A stretch of 44,629 nucleotides of DNA from Propionibacteriaceae bacterium (lineage in GTDB: Bacteria > Actinomycetota > Actinomycetes > Propionibacteriales > Propionibacteriaceae), in assembly GCA_030529455.1 (NCBI GenBank), contig JAUMWV010000007.1, positions 1 through 44,629 of the forward strand. The letters are read 5' to 3'. Positions 26,652-35,364 of this stretch are shown here, one piece after another (the stretch's first letter is position 1; each line of letters opens with the position of its first letter). The notes below the pieces were generated by a model. The model had not been told where the DNA came from. It worked only from the letters and a program-made list of their open reading frames with translations, and did not search any database. A program made the position numbers and the translations under genes.

Positions 26652-28064
26652 CTATTGGGTCAGGAACTCCGAGTGATTGTGCAGCCTGCGCGCCGCCTCG
26701 GCGATTGAGCCCGACAGCGACGGGTAGACGGTGAAGTCCTGGCTGAAGTTGTCCACGGTGATGCGTTCGGCGACCGCGACCGAGATCGGGTGGATGAGCT
26801 CGGAGGCGTAGGGCGCCACGACCACACCGCCGACGATGATGCCGGTCGTCGGCAGGCAGAACAGCTTGACGAATCCCCTCCGCAGGCCCTGCATCTTCGC
26901 CCGGGCGTTGGACGACAACGGCAGCAGCACCTGCACCGCCTTGACCTCCCCCGCGTCCACCTGGGCCTGGGTGATACCGACCGTGGCGATCTCGGGGGCG
27001 GTGAACACGTTGGACGACACCCGCCTCAGGTCGAGCGGGGCGACCGCGTCCCCCAGCGAGTGCCACATGGCGATCCGGCCCTGCATGGCCGCGACCGAGG
27101 CGAGCGCGAAGACCCCCGTGACGTCGCCCGCGGCGTAGACCCCACGGGCGGAGGTGCGGGAGACCCGGTCCACCACGATGTGGCCCGAGGCTTTGAGCCG
27201 CACACCGGCCTCCTCCAGCCCGATGCCCGAGGTGTTCGGGATCGCGCCGACCGCCATGAGGCAGTGCGACCCCTCGACGGTGCGGCCGTCCTCCAGCAGA
27301 ACACGCACGCCCGCTCCGGTGCGCTCGGCCGCGATCGCCCGGCTGCGGCTCATGACCTTCATGCCGCGCTCCTCAAAGGCCTCTTGCAGCACCGCCGCGG
27401 CGTCGTGGTCCTGGCCCGGCAGCACCTGGTCGCGGGAGCTGACCAGCACGACCTCCACGCCGAGCGCGTCGTAGGCCGAGGCGAACTCGGCCCCGGTGAC
27501 GCCGGAGCCCACGACGATGAGACGTTCGGGCAGTTCGCTCAGGTGGTAGACCTGTTTCCAGTTGAGGATGCGTTCCCCGTCGCACCGGGCAGTCGGCAGC
27601 TCCCGCGGGGTGGTGCCGGTCGCCACCAGGATGATGTCGGCGGCCAGCCGTTCCTGGCCGTCCGCCGTACTGGCGATGACGGCCTCGGTGCCGTCGAGAC
27701 GGCCGCTTCCGGCGATCACGCGCACCCCTTCGGCGGTCAGCTTGGCCCGGATGTCATCGGATTGGGCCCGGGCGAGCTCCCGCACCCTGCGGTTGACCGT
27801 GGCGAGGTCGACCTGGACCGACCCGGTCACGGGCTCCGGGGCATCAGCCGGGCCGAGGCGCAACCCCAGCTCGGCCGCCTGCCGCATGGTCGTCATGACC
27901 TCGGCCGTCGCGATGAGGGTCTTGCTGGGCACGCAGTCGGTCAGCACGGCGGCGCCGCCGAGGCCGTCTCTCTCGATGAGCGTGACCTCCCCGCCCAGCT
28001 GTTTACCGACGAGGGCGGCCTCGTAGCCGCCCGGCCCACCACCGAGGATCACAACTTTGGTCAC
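26652..28064 (-). CDS. lpdA: NAD(P)H quinone reductase, dihydrolipoamide-dehydrogenase-like flavoprotein (LpdA type)
   Basis: The 470-residue FAD enzyme has VVILGGGPGGYEAA at the N-terminus (FAD), VVGSGVTGAEFAS near residue 180 (NAD(P)H), GVYAAGDVTG near residue 305 (FAD) and a C-terminal dimerisation domain. In classic disulfide reductases the redox pair is CxxxxC before PSK; here GGAAVLTDCVPSK has Ala at position 39 and only C44, as in M. tuberculosis LpdA, a quinone/nitro reductase without lipoamide activity. GTG 28062-28064 is supported by CAGAAT 6 bases upstream (weak -10). It is divergent from the purine nucleoside phosphorylase gene. Confidence 0.88.
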   Translation of the reverse strand: MTKVVILGGGPGGYEAALVGKQLGGEVTLIERDGLGGAAVLTDCVPSKTLIATAEVMTTMRQAAELGLRLGPADAPEPVTGSVQVDLATVNRRVRELARAQSDDIRAKLTAEGVRVIAGSGRLDGTEAVIASTADGQERLAADIILVATGTTPRELPTARCDGERILNWKQVYHLSELPERLIVVGSGVTGAEFASAYDALGVEVVLVSSRDQVLPGQDHDAAAVLQEAFEERGMKVMSRSRAIAAERTGAGVRVLLEDGRTVEGSHCLMAVGAIPNTSGIGLEEAGVRLKASGHIVVDRVSRTSARGVYAAGDVTGVFALASVAAMQGRIAMWHSLGDAVAPLDLRRVSSNVFTAPEIATVGITQAQVDAGEVKAVQVLLPLSSNARAKMQGLRRGFVKLFCLPTTGIIVGGVVVAPYASELIHPISVAVAERITVDNFSQDFTVYPSLSGSIAEAARRLHNHSEFLTQ

Positions 28065-28096
28065 GGGAGCATTCTGGCACAGGGCATAGTAGGGAT
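28065..28096. promoter_or_regulatory. Divergent leaderless-type promoters of lpdA and the purine nucleoside phosphorylase gene
   Basis: Only 32 bases separate the two start codons. Minus strand: CAGAAT (28071-28076), 6 bases before GTG 28064. Plus strand: CATAGT (28085-28090), 6 bases before ATG 28097. Both hexamers have C instead of T at position 1, so these are weaker calls. Confidence 0.4.
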
Positions 28097-28897
28097 ATGA
28101 CACTCGATCCGAAACAAGCCGCCATTGCTGCCGCCGAGTACCTGAGAGCCGCCGTGGGCCTCGACCAGATCGATGTCGCCCTCGTCCTGGGCTCTGGGTG
28201 GAGCAGCGGCGCCGACCAGTTGGGCGAGACCATCGCCACCGTCGAACTGGGCAGCGTGCCCGGCTTCGCCAAGCCCGTCGTCGCTGGACACGGGGGCGAG
28301 CTGAGGGCCGTCCGCACCGCGACCGGCAAAGCCGCCGCGGTATTCACCGGACGCACCCACTACTACGAGGGACGCGGCGTCGAGCCGGTCGTCCACGGGG
28401 TCCGCACGGCGGCCGCGTGGGGGGCCAGCATCATGGTGCTGACCAATGGGTGCGGTGGCCTCGTCCCGGACTGGGCGCCCGGCACCCCGGTCCTCATCCG
28501 CGACCAGATCAACCTCACCGCCGACACCCCGCTGCGCGGTGCGACCTTCATCGACATGACCGAGGCCTACTCGCCCAGGCTCCGTCGGCTCGCCCACGAG
28601 GTCGACCCGACGCTGCCCGAGGGCGTCTACGTCCAGTTCCGCGGTCCGCAGTACGAGACCCCGGCCGAGGTGCGGATGGCGAAGGTGCTGGGCGGTGACC
28701 TGGTCGGCATGTCCACGACACTGGAGACCCTGGCCGCCCGGGAAGCCGGAATGGAGGTGCTGGGGATCTCCCTCGTCACGAACCTGGCGGCCGGGATCAG
28801 CCCCACTCCCCTCGACCACGCCGAGGTCATCGAGGCGGGCAGGGCAGCGGCGCCGCGGCTGGCCGCGCTGCTGGCCGGAATCGTCGGAAAACTCTAG
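28097..28897 (+). CDS. deoD: Purine nucleoside phosphorylase (trimeric class)
   Basis: Splits purine nucleosides with phosphate into base and (deoxy)ribose-1-phosphate. The 266-residue protein carries VALVLGSGWSSGAD near residue 28 (phosphate loop), VAGHGGELR near residue 60, GRTHYYEGRG near residue 80, MVLTNGCGGL near residue 112, YVQFRGPQYETPAEVRM near residue 178 and VGMSTTLETLAAREAGM near residue 202. These identify the trimeric (PunA-like) class; the symbol follows the mycobacterial naming, although E. coli DeoD is the hexameric class. It lies 11 bases upstream of the phosphomutase gene. Confidence 0.94.
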   Translation: MTLDPKQAAIAAAEYLRAAVGLDQIDVALVLGSGWSSGADQLGETIATVELGSVPGFAKPVVAGHGGELRAVRTATGKAAAVFTGRTHYYEGRGVEPVVHGVRTAAAWGASIMVLTNGCGGLVPDWAPGTPVLIRDQINLTADTPLRGATFIDMTEAYSPRLRRLAHEVDPTLPEGVYVQFRGPQYETPAEVRMAKVLGGDLVGMSTTLETLAAREAGMEVLGISLVTNLAAGISPTPLDHAEVIEAGRAAAPRLAALLAGIVGKL

Positions 28898-28908
28898 AGG
28901 GGGCTGCC

Positions 28909-30567
28909 ATGACCGATCTGATCCGGCTCGCCGAGGCCTGGCGCGACCAGGACCCGGACCCCACGACCCGGGACGCGCTCGACCAGCTGCTGGTCCAGGC
29001 CCAGGCCGACGACCCGGCGGTGGCTGGCATCGCGGTGGAGGAGCTGCACCAGGCCTTCGCGGGCCCGCTGGAGTTCGGCACCGCGGGGCTGCGCGGCGCC
29101 CTCGGCCCCGGCCCGGCCCGGATGAACCGCGTCGTGGTCTCGCAGGCGGCGGCCGGGTTCGCCGCGTGGCTGACGCGGCAGGGGCACCGCGGCGGGCGGG
29201 TCATCGTGGGCTTCGACGCCCGCTACAACTCGGATGTCTTCGCCCGCGACACCGCCGAGATCATGACCGGCGCCGGGTTCGAGGTGCTGCTGACGGACCA
29301 GCCGACCCCGACCCCGGTGGTGGCGTTCGGCATCAAACACTTCGGCTGCGTCGCCGGCGTGGTGGTCACCGCCTCACACAACCCACCCGCCGACAACGGC
29401 TACAAGGTCTACCTCGGCGACGGTTCCCAGATCGTCAGCCCGACCGATGACGAGATCGCCGCCGAGATCGCGGCGGTCGCGGCGCGACCCTTCGGTGAGA
29501 TCATCCGGGCGCAGGGCTGGCGCGTCGTCGACCAGGAACTCCTGGACGCCTACGCCGAACGTGCCGCCTCCCTGGTCCCCCCGGAGGCCCCGCGCTCGGT
29601 GTCGTGGGTGTACACCGCGATGCACGGCGTCGGGTCCAGGGTGGTGCGCGAGGTGGTGCGGGCCGCCGGGTTCCCCCCGGGTATCCCCGTGGCGGAACAG
29701 GACGATCCCGATCCGGCCTTCCCCACCGTGGCCTTCCCGAACCCCGAGGAGCCCGGCGCCATCGACCTGGCGATCGCGCTCGCCAGCCAGCAGGAAGCGG
29801 ATCTGGTCGTGGCCAACGACCCGGACGCCGACCGCTGCGCCGTCGCGGTTCCCGTCGGGGGCACGTGGCGGATGCTGACCGGGGACGAGCTGGGTGCGCT
29901 GCTCGGCGACGACGCGCTGCGCCGCGGCGTCGAGGGCACCTACGCCTGCTCGGTGGTCTCCTCCACGCTGCTCGGCACGATGGCCGGGGCGCACGGCCGC
30001 CCCTTCACCACGACCCTGACGGGGTTCAAGTGGATCGGCCGGGTGCCCGGCCTCGCGTTCGGCTACGAGGAGGCGATCGGGTACTGCTGCGATGCCGGGG
30101 CGGTCCCCGACAAGGACGGGATCACGGCGCTGCTGACGGTGCTGCGGCTGGCCGCCGAACTCAAGGCCCAGGGCCTGACCATCGCGGATCGCCTGGACGA
30201 GATCGCCCGAGCCTACGGCGTGCACGCCACCAGCCAGCTCTCGGTGCGCGTGGCGGACGTGTCCATCATCGCCAACGCCATGGCTAGGCTGCGCGCGGCG
30301 CCGCCCGCGTCCCTGGGCGGGGCCCCGGTCACGGTGCGCGACCTGCGCGACGGCGGGGAGCTGCCGCCGACCGACGCGGTGGAGCTCACCGGCGAGCGGG
30401 TCCACGTGGTGGCCCGGCCGTCGGGCACCGAACCCAAGCTGAAGTGCTATCTGGAGGCGCGGGTCTCGCCCGAGGAGTCCCGCGCCGACCTGGCCGCTGC
30501 CCGGGCCGCGGCGGCCCAGCTGCTGCAGGGGCTGCGGGCCGACATGTCGGCCGCGCTCGGCGTCTGA
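28909..30567 (+). CDS. pmmB: Phosphohexomutase/phosphopentomutase family protein (PmmB/PGM2 type)
   Basis: A 552-residue alpha-D-phosphohexomutase with the catalytic serine loop TASHNPPADNGYK near residue 160, NDPDADRCA (metal) near residue 303, GYEEAIGYC near residue 385 (sugar) and RPSGTEPK near residue 503 (phosphate). The length and wording fit the PGM2/PmmB branch rather than ManB. PGM2-type enzymes include phosphopentomutases, and the 11-base spacing behind purine nucleoside phosphorylase makes ribose-1-phosphate a likely substrate here; this is inference. GAGGGGG sits about 5 bases before ATG 28909. A hairpin terminator follows. Confidence 0.9.
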   Translation: MTDLIRLAEAWRDQDPDPTTRDALDQLLVQAQADDPAVAGIAVEELHQAFAGPLEFGTAGLRGALGPGPARMNRVVVSQAAAGFAAWLTRQGHRGGRVIVGFDARYNSDVFARDTAEIMTGAGFEVLLTDQPTPTPVVAFGIKHFGCVAGVVVTASHNPPADNGYKVYLGDGSQIVSPTDDEIAAEIAAVAARPFGEIIRAQGWRVVDQELLDAYAERAASLVPPEAPRSVSWVYTAMHGVGSRVVREVVRAAGFPPGIPVAEQDDPDPAFPTVAFPNPEEPGAIDLAIALASQQEADLVVANDPDADRCAVAVPVGGTWRMLTGDELGALLGDDALRRGVEGTYACSVVSSTLLGTMAGAHGRPFTTTLTGFKWIGRVPGLAFGYEEAIGYCCDAGAVPDKDGITALLTVLRLAAELKAQGLTIADRLDEIARAYGVHATSQLSVRVADVSIIANAMARLRAAPPASLGGAPVTVRDLRDGGELPPTDAVELTGERVHVVARPSGTEPKLKCYLEARVSPEESRADLAAARAAAAQLLQGLRADMSAALGV

Positions 30568-30575
30568 CCCACGGT

Positions 30576-30602
30576 GGGGCACCGGCTCAGGACCGGTGCC
30601 CC
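30576..30602 (+). terminator. Hairpin terminator after pmmB
   Basis: A perfect 10-bp stem GGGGCACCGG/CCGGTGCCCC with a 7-base loop (CTCAGGA) starts 8 bases after the pmmB stop. No T run. Confidence 0.7.
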
Positions 30603-30670
30603 AGCGGCAGAAGAATCTCTCCCCCAGCTTTGATATTTCACAGGGATCGGCCCAGGCTAACGCAATATTC

Positions 30671-30719
30671 TTTCGCCCCTACTAAATCTTGCGAAAAACC
30701 ATCGCGCCGGTGCCACACT
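30671..30719 (+). promoter_or_regulatory. rocD control region with an inverted repeat and -10
   Basis: An A/T-richer stretch than most of the window. TTTCGC (30671-30676) and GCGAAA (30691-30696) form an inverted repeat with a 14-base spacer. CACACT (30714-30719) is 6 bases before GTG 30726. The repeat would lie at about -55 to -30 relative to a leaderless start, a good place for a regulator. Confidence 0.4.
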
Positions 30720-30725
30720 GTGAGT

Positions 30726-32021
30726 GTGAACACCTTGCCAGATACCCGCTCCGGGCGGCACCCGTCCCAGGCGCCCGGACGCATCGCCGAGCACCTCGCC
30801 GGAATCCCTCCGGGGCAGCCCGGTTCGCCGACGCGGGCCGCGATCGCGGCGGAGGAAGAACACCTCGCCCGCAACTACTACCCGCTCCCCGTGGTGATCG
30901 CCTCGGGGGTGGGCGTGTGGGTCACTGACGTCGAGGGCCGCCGCTACCTCGACGCGCTGGCTGCCTATTCCGCCCTCAACTTCGGCCACCGCCCGCCCCG
31001 CCTCATCGAGGCGGCCAAACGCCAGCTCGACACGCTGACGCTGTCCAGCCGGGCCTTCCATTCCGCTCCGCTCGGGCCCTTCGTCGCGGAGCTGGCGGCC
31101 CTCGCGGGCAAGGAGGCCGTCCTGCCGATGAACACCGGGGTCGAGGCCGTCGAGTCCGGGATCAAGATCGCCCGCCGCTGGGCCTACGAGGTGAAGGGCG
31201 TCCCCTATGGCACCGCGGAGATCATCGTCGCCAGCCGGAACTTCCACGGTCGGACGACCACGGTGATCTCGTTCTCCGACGACGAGTTGGCCCATCGCGG
31301 GTACGCGCCGTTCATGCCGGGTTTCATCCGGGTTCCCTACGACGACGCCGACGCCATCGCGGCGGCGATCACCCCGCGCACCGCCGCCGTGCTGGTCGAA
31401 CCCATCCAAGGCGAGGCCGGGGTGTATGTGCCCGCCCCGGACTACCTACCGCGGGTGCGGCAACTGACCAGGGAAGCCAACGTTCTGTTCATCGCCGACG
31501 AGATCCAGTCCGGCCTCGGCCGGACCGGCGCGACCTTCGAATGCGACAACGCCGGGGTGGTCCCCGACATGTACCTGCTCGGCAAGGCCCTCGGCGGCGG
31601 GGTCGTCCCGGTCAGCGCCGTCGTGGCCGACTGGGACGTCATGGGAGTCCTCACCCCGGGGTCCCACGGTTCCACCTTCGGCGGTAACCCGCTGGCCGCC
31701 GCCGTGGGCGTCGAGGTCGTGCGCATGCTGAGCACCGGCGAGTACCAGCGGCGCGCCCGGGACCTCGGTGCCCGGATGCACGACGGGTTGCGCCGCCTCG
31801 TCGGGAGCGGCCTCACCGCGGTGCGCGGGCGCGGGCTCTGGGCGGGCATCGACATCGACCCTGCCCTCGGCACCGGCCGGGACGTCTGCCTGCGGCTGCT
31901 GGCGGGCGGCGTCCTCGCCAAGGACACCCACGGGCAGACCATCCGCCTGGCACCGCCGCTGGTCATCACGGCAGACGAGGTGGACTGGCTGCTGGACCGG
32001 TTCGCGGCGGCGCTGGGCTGA
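30726..32021 (+). CDS. rocD: Ornithine aminotransferase
   Basis: A class III PLP aminotransferase that converts ornithine and 2-oxoglutarate to glutamate semialdehyde and glutamate. The 431-residue protein has EEHLARNYYPLPVVI near residue 38, DALAAYSALNFGHRPP near residue 75, NTGVEAVESGIKIARRW near residue 137, VEPIQGEAGVYVP near residue 223, FIADEIQSGLGRTG near residue 254 (PLP-binding Asp) and LLGKALGGGVVPVSA near residue 283 (Schiff-base Lys). These match ornithine rather than acetylornithine aminotransferases. GTG 30726 is preferred over GTG 30720 because CACACT lies 6 bases upstream. No arginase gene is in the window. Confidence 0.92.
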   Translation: MNTLPDTRSGRHPSQAPGRIAEHLAGIPPGQPGSPTRAAIAAEEEHLARNYYPLPVVIASGVGVWVTDVEGRRYLDALAAYSALNFGHRPPRLIEAAKRQLDTLTLSSRAFHSAPLGPFVAELAALAGKEAVLPMNTGVEAVESGIKIARRWAYEVKGVPYGTAEIIVASRNFHGRTTTVISFSDDELAHRGYAPFMPGFIRVPYDDADAIAAAITPRTAAVLVEPIQGEAGVYVPAPDYLPRVRQLTREANVLFIADEIQSGLGRTGATFECDNAGVVPDMYLLGKALGGGVVPVSAVVADWDVMGVLTPGSHGSTFGGNPLAAAVGVEVVRMLSTGEYQRRARDLGARMHDGLRRLVGSGLTAVRGRGLWAGIDIDPALGTGRDVCLRLLAGGVLAKDTHGQTIRLAPPLVITADEVDWLLDRFAAALG

Positions 32022-32031
32022 GGCCGGGGGC

Positions 32032-32037
32032 TACACT
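32032..32037 (+). promoter_or_regulatory. -10 element for leaderless rnhA transcript
   Basis: TACACT is followed by exactly 6 bases and GTG 32044, with no ribosome site between. It sits in the 22-base gap after rocD. Confidence 0.5.
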
Positions 32038-32043
32038 GCGGGG

Positions 32044-32565
32044 GTGATTATCGCTGCCGCAGACGGGTCCTCGCTGTCCAACCCCGGACCGGCGGGCTGG
32101 GCGTGGTACATCGACAACGAGCGCTGGGCACGCGGCGGGTGGCCGCGCGGCACCAACAACATGGGCGAGCTCATGGCCGTCCTCGACCTGCTGCGCCAGA
32201 GCGCCGGGAGCCCCGAACCGCTCCACGTGCTGTGCGACTCGCAGTACGTCATCAACTCCCTCACCGTCTGGATGCCCGGCTGGAAGCGCCGCGGCTGGAA
32301 GAAAGCCGACGGTAAGCCCGTGCTCAACATCGACCTGCTCCAACAGCTGGACGCCGCGCTGAGCGGCCGCCGGGTCAGTTTCGAATGGGTCAAGGGCCAC
32401 TCCGGGCACCGCCTCAACGAGGCCGCCGACTCGCTCGCCCGCGGGGCCGCGGAGGCCTACGCCGCCGGAACCACGCCAAGCTCCGGACCCGGTTTCGGCC
32501 CCGGAGCACCGGCCCCCACCGTCTCCCCTGCCCCGCCCGAAACCGGCCAGGACTGCCTGTTTTGA
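32044..32565 (+). CDS. rnhA: Ribonuclease HI
   Basis: Degrades RNA in RNA-DNA hybrids. The 173-residue protein has all active-site residues: D7 in AAADGSS, E42 in NNMGELMA, D65 in LCDSQYVI, H119 in VKGHSGH and D129 in NEAADSLAR. The basic handle region ([12 protein letters not shown], about residues 80-91) is present. A Pro/Gly-rich tail of about 30 residues follows the domain. GTG 32044 is fixed by TACACT 6 bases upstream; longer in-frame starts inside rocD were rejected. Confidence 0.93.
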   Translation: MIIAAADGSSLSNPGPAGWAWYIDNERWARGGWPRGTNNMGELMAVLDLLRQSAGSPEPLHVLCDSQYVINSLTVWMPGWKRRGWKKADGKPVLNIDLLQQLDAALSGRRVSFEWVKGHSGHRLNEAADSLARGAAEAYAAGTTPSSGPGFGPGAPAPTVSPAPPETGQDCLF

Positions 32566-32603
32566 ACCTCGTCACCGCGTCGGGACGCGCGGCGCCGAGG
32601 CAG

Positions 32604-32609
32604 TATCAT
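32604..32609 (+). promoter_or_regulatory. Possible -10 element of metG
   Basis: TATCAT lies 33 bases before ATG 32643 and would give a leader of about 27 bases. No T-box-like or other structured leader fits in the 77-base gap. The ribosome site is weak (GAAAG). Confidence 0.35.
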
Positions 32610-32642
32610 GAAGACGCCCAACGCGACCATCCGAAAGCGACC

Positions 32643-34681
32643 ATGAACCAGCGCCACATCTTCGTCACGACCGCCCTGCCCTACGCCAACGCGAAGTTCC
32701 ACGTCGGCCACATGATGGAATACATCCAGGCCGACATCTGGGTGCGCGCACAGCGCATGCTCGGCCACCAGGTCGACTTCGTGTGCGCCGACGACACCCA
32801 CGGCGCCCCCATCATGCTGGCCGCCGCGAAGGCGGGCAAGACGCCCCAGGAGTTCGTCTCCGAGATCGGCGCCGGGCGCAAACCCTACCTCGACGGGTTC
32901 CACATCAGTTTCGACAACTGGTCGAGCACCGACTCCCGGTCAACCACGAACTCGCCCGCGACATCTACCGCGACCTGCGCGCGGCCGGGCTCGTCGAGGT
33001 CCGCGAGATCGAACAATATTTCGATCCCGACCAGGGCATGTTCCTGCCCGACCGCTACATCAAGGGCACCTGCCCGTTCTGTAGCGCACCGGATCAGTAC
33101 GGCGATAACTGCGAGGTCTGCGGCCGGGTGTACTCCCCGACCGACCTGGTCGACCCCTATTCGACGGTGTCGGGCGCCACTCCGGTGCTGAAAAGCAGCG
33201 AACACTATTTCTTCAAGCTCTCCGACCCCCGCTGCGTCGACTTCCTGAAGGACTGGACGCAGGACGGGCGGCTCCAGCCCGAGGTCGCGAACAAGGTGCG
33301 GGAATGGTTCACGCTGGAGGGCGGGCTGGCCGACTGGGACATCTCCCGGGACGCACCGTATTTCGGCATTGAGATCCCGGACGCCCCCGGCAAGTACTTC
33401 TACGTCTGGATGGACGCCCCGATCGGCTACCTCGCGTCCCTGAAGGAATTGCTCGACCGCCGCGGCGTCGACATGGCCGACTATTTCGCCAACCCCGCGC
33501 TGCGCCAGTATCACTTCATCGGCAAAGACATCGTGACGTTCCACACCCTGTTCTGGCCCGCGATGCTGAAGTTCAGCGGCCGCAAGGTGCCCGACAACGT
33601 CTTCGTCCACGGTTTCCTCACGGTGAAGCAGGAGAAGATGAGCAAATCGCGGGGCACCGGGTTGGACCCGATGGCCTACCTGGACCTGAAGATGAACCCG
33701 GACTGGCTGCGCTACTACCTCGCGGCCAAGCTCAGCGCCCGCAACGAGGACATCGACTTCACCGCGGAGGATTTCGCGCTGCGCGTCAATTCCGACCTGA
33801 TCGGCAAGTATGTCAACATCGCCTCGCGGGCGGCGGGCTTCATCACCAAGCGTTTCGGCGGGCGGCTCGGCGAGATCTCGGCGGATTCCGCGGCCCTGCT
33901 CGGCGGGCTGGCCGACATGGTGCCAGCGGTCGCCGCGCTCTACGACGAACGCGAGTTCGGTAAGGCGATGCGTGAGATCATGCACGCGGCCGACCGGGTC
34001 AACGAATACGTCGAGGCCAACAAGCCGTGGGAGCTGGCCAAGGCCGAGGGGGCCGAGGCCCGGCTGCACGAGGTGTGCACCACCTGCATCGAGGCCTTCC
34101 GGTTGCTGACGCTGGCGCTCAAGCCGGTGCTGCCCGGGCTGGCCGCGCAGGTCGAGGGCTGGCTGAACATCGCTCCGCTGAGTTTCGCGGACGCCTCCAC
34201 CCGCCTGGGGGCTGGGCACGAGATCGGGCGCTACAGCCACCTCATGCAGCGCGTCGACCCCAAGCAGCTGGACGCCCTGTTCGCCGCCCCCACCCCGGAG
34301 CCGGAGCCGGTTCCCGCCCCTGGCGGCGCCGAGATCGCCCCGACCATCTCCTTCGACGATTTCGCCAAGGTCGATCTGCGCATCGCCCGGATCGCCAGTG
34401 CCGAGCCGGTCGAGGGGTCGACCAAGTTGCTCCGCCTGAGCCTCGACATCGGCGAGCCGCAGCCGCGGACGGTGCTCAGCGGCATCGCCTCGGCCTACGC
34501 CCCCGCCGACCTGGTGGGCAAGCTCACGGTGATGGTGGCCAACCTGGCTCCCCGCAAGATGAGGTTCGGCGTCTCCGAGGGCATGGTGCTCGCCGCCGGT
34601 CACGCCGACGAGAAGGCCAACCCCGGGATCTACCTGCTGGAGCCCTTCCCAGGGGCCACCCCGGGCCTGCGGGTCAGCTGA
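32643..34681 (+). CDS. metG: Methionyl-tRNA synthetase, interrupted by a one-base frameshift
   Basis: Charges tRNA-Met. The N-terminal part (ATG 32643) has HVGH at residues 20-23, the class I signature, and runs to FDNWSSTDS. After about 32937 the frame is wrong, and the matching continuation ([11 protein letters not shown]) is in another frame that runs to the TGA at 34681. It contains the zinc knuckle CPFC...[20 protein letters not shown] near residue 332, an anticodon-binding helical domain and a C-terminal Trbp111-like domain (VDLRIARI...SEGMVLAA). One extra C in the run at 32935-32937 restores 679 residues, the length of the long E. coli type. Because the enzyme is normally essential, a sequencing or assembly indel is the leading explanation. 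Confidence 0.9.
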
Positions 34682-34705
34682 GGCGTCCCGGCCGGTTTCC
34701 GCCCA

Positions 34706-34726
34706 GCCCGGGGCCAGGCCCCGGGC
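34706..34726. terminator. Bidirectional terminator between convergent metG and the kinase-like gene
   Basis: GCCCGGGGC (34706-34714), loop CAG, GCCCCGGGC (34718-34726): a perfect 9-bp hairpin in the 50-base gap between stop codons. Confidence 0.65.
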
Positions 34727-34731
34727 GTCGC

Positions 34732-35364
34732 TCAGGCCTGCGCGGTCTCGGGTGAGGCGGGGTTGAGGGCCGCCAGCAGCGCCGTCGCCTGGCGCATCGT
34801 GACGGGTTCGAACCCGGCCCGGATCGCGGCGGCACGAAGGGCTGGTTCGGCCTTCGCCAGCGCGATGCCCCGGCGCACCAGCACCACCGGGGGTTTGCGG
34901 CGCTCCGCGAGGTCCCGCATCAGCCTGCGGACGAAGTTGAACAGGCGCGGCCGGTCCAGCCAGATCGCGCGCACCGGCAGCCCCCGCCGCTGGCAGGCGC
35001 GGAACACGTCGGCGGCGAAGATCCCCTCGGCCAGGATTAGGCGGGCCTGGCCGGTGTCCATGGTGCGGGTCCCGGTGCGGCGGCTGAGCGAGATGTCGTA
35101 GCACGGCACCTCGGCGTGGCCCCGCGTGAGCAGCTGGTCGATGACCGACACCGCATGGTTCAGGTCCCAGGAGGCGATGTCGTCCCAGTCGACGATGCCG
35201 AGGGTGCGTGGCAGCCCGGGATGGTCCTCGTCCCGGTAGAACTCGTCGAGGCCCAGCCAGGCCACCGGACGCGCGGTGCTGCGCCTGCGGGCGAGGTGGG
35301 ACTTCCCGCTGCCGGACGGCCCGGCGATCAGCACCAGCGTGCGCTCACCAGCTTCCGCCGCCAC
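34732..35364 (-). CDS. Uridine-kinase-like P-loop protein
   Basis: A 210-residue P-loop NTPase with Walker A GPSGSGKS at residues 15-22, LGLDEFYRDEDHPGLP near residue 37 (typical of the uridine kinase/phosphoribulokinase group), DWDDIASWD near residue 58, and ILAEGIFAAD near residue 109 as Walker B. The lid region carries the basic segment RRLMRDLAERRKPP near residue 148. It could phosphorylate uridine or cytidine, fitting the nearby salvage operon, but the substrate is not shown. Its ATG lies 20 bases inside the DUF2207 gene, so the two genes overlap. Confidence 0.8.
   Translation of the reverse strand: MAAEAGERTLVLIAGPSGSGKSHLARRRSTARPVAWLGLDEFYRDEDHPGLPRTLGIVDWDDIASWDLNHAVSVIDQLLTRGHAEVPCYDISLSRRTGTRTMDTGQARLILAEGIFAADVFRACQRRGLPVRAIWLDRPRLFNFVRRLMRDLAERRKPPVVLVRRGIALAKAEPALRAAAIRAGFEPVTMRQATALLAALNPASPETAQA

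Noticed and set aside
32566-32642. T-box or SAM riboswitch before metG
   Set aside because: The gap is only 77 bases, with no T-box sequence and no suitable stems.
32930-32940. Programmed -1 frameshifting in metG
   Set aside because: No X-XXY-YYZ slippery heptamer is present and MetRS is not known to use recoding; a missing C explains it better.
32885-35104. A 739-codon open frame antisense to metG
   Set aside because: Composition is typical of the reverse strand of a high-GC gene (rich in Arg, Gly, Val, His, Asp repeats), no domain is recognisable, and metG has clear motifs on the other strand.
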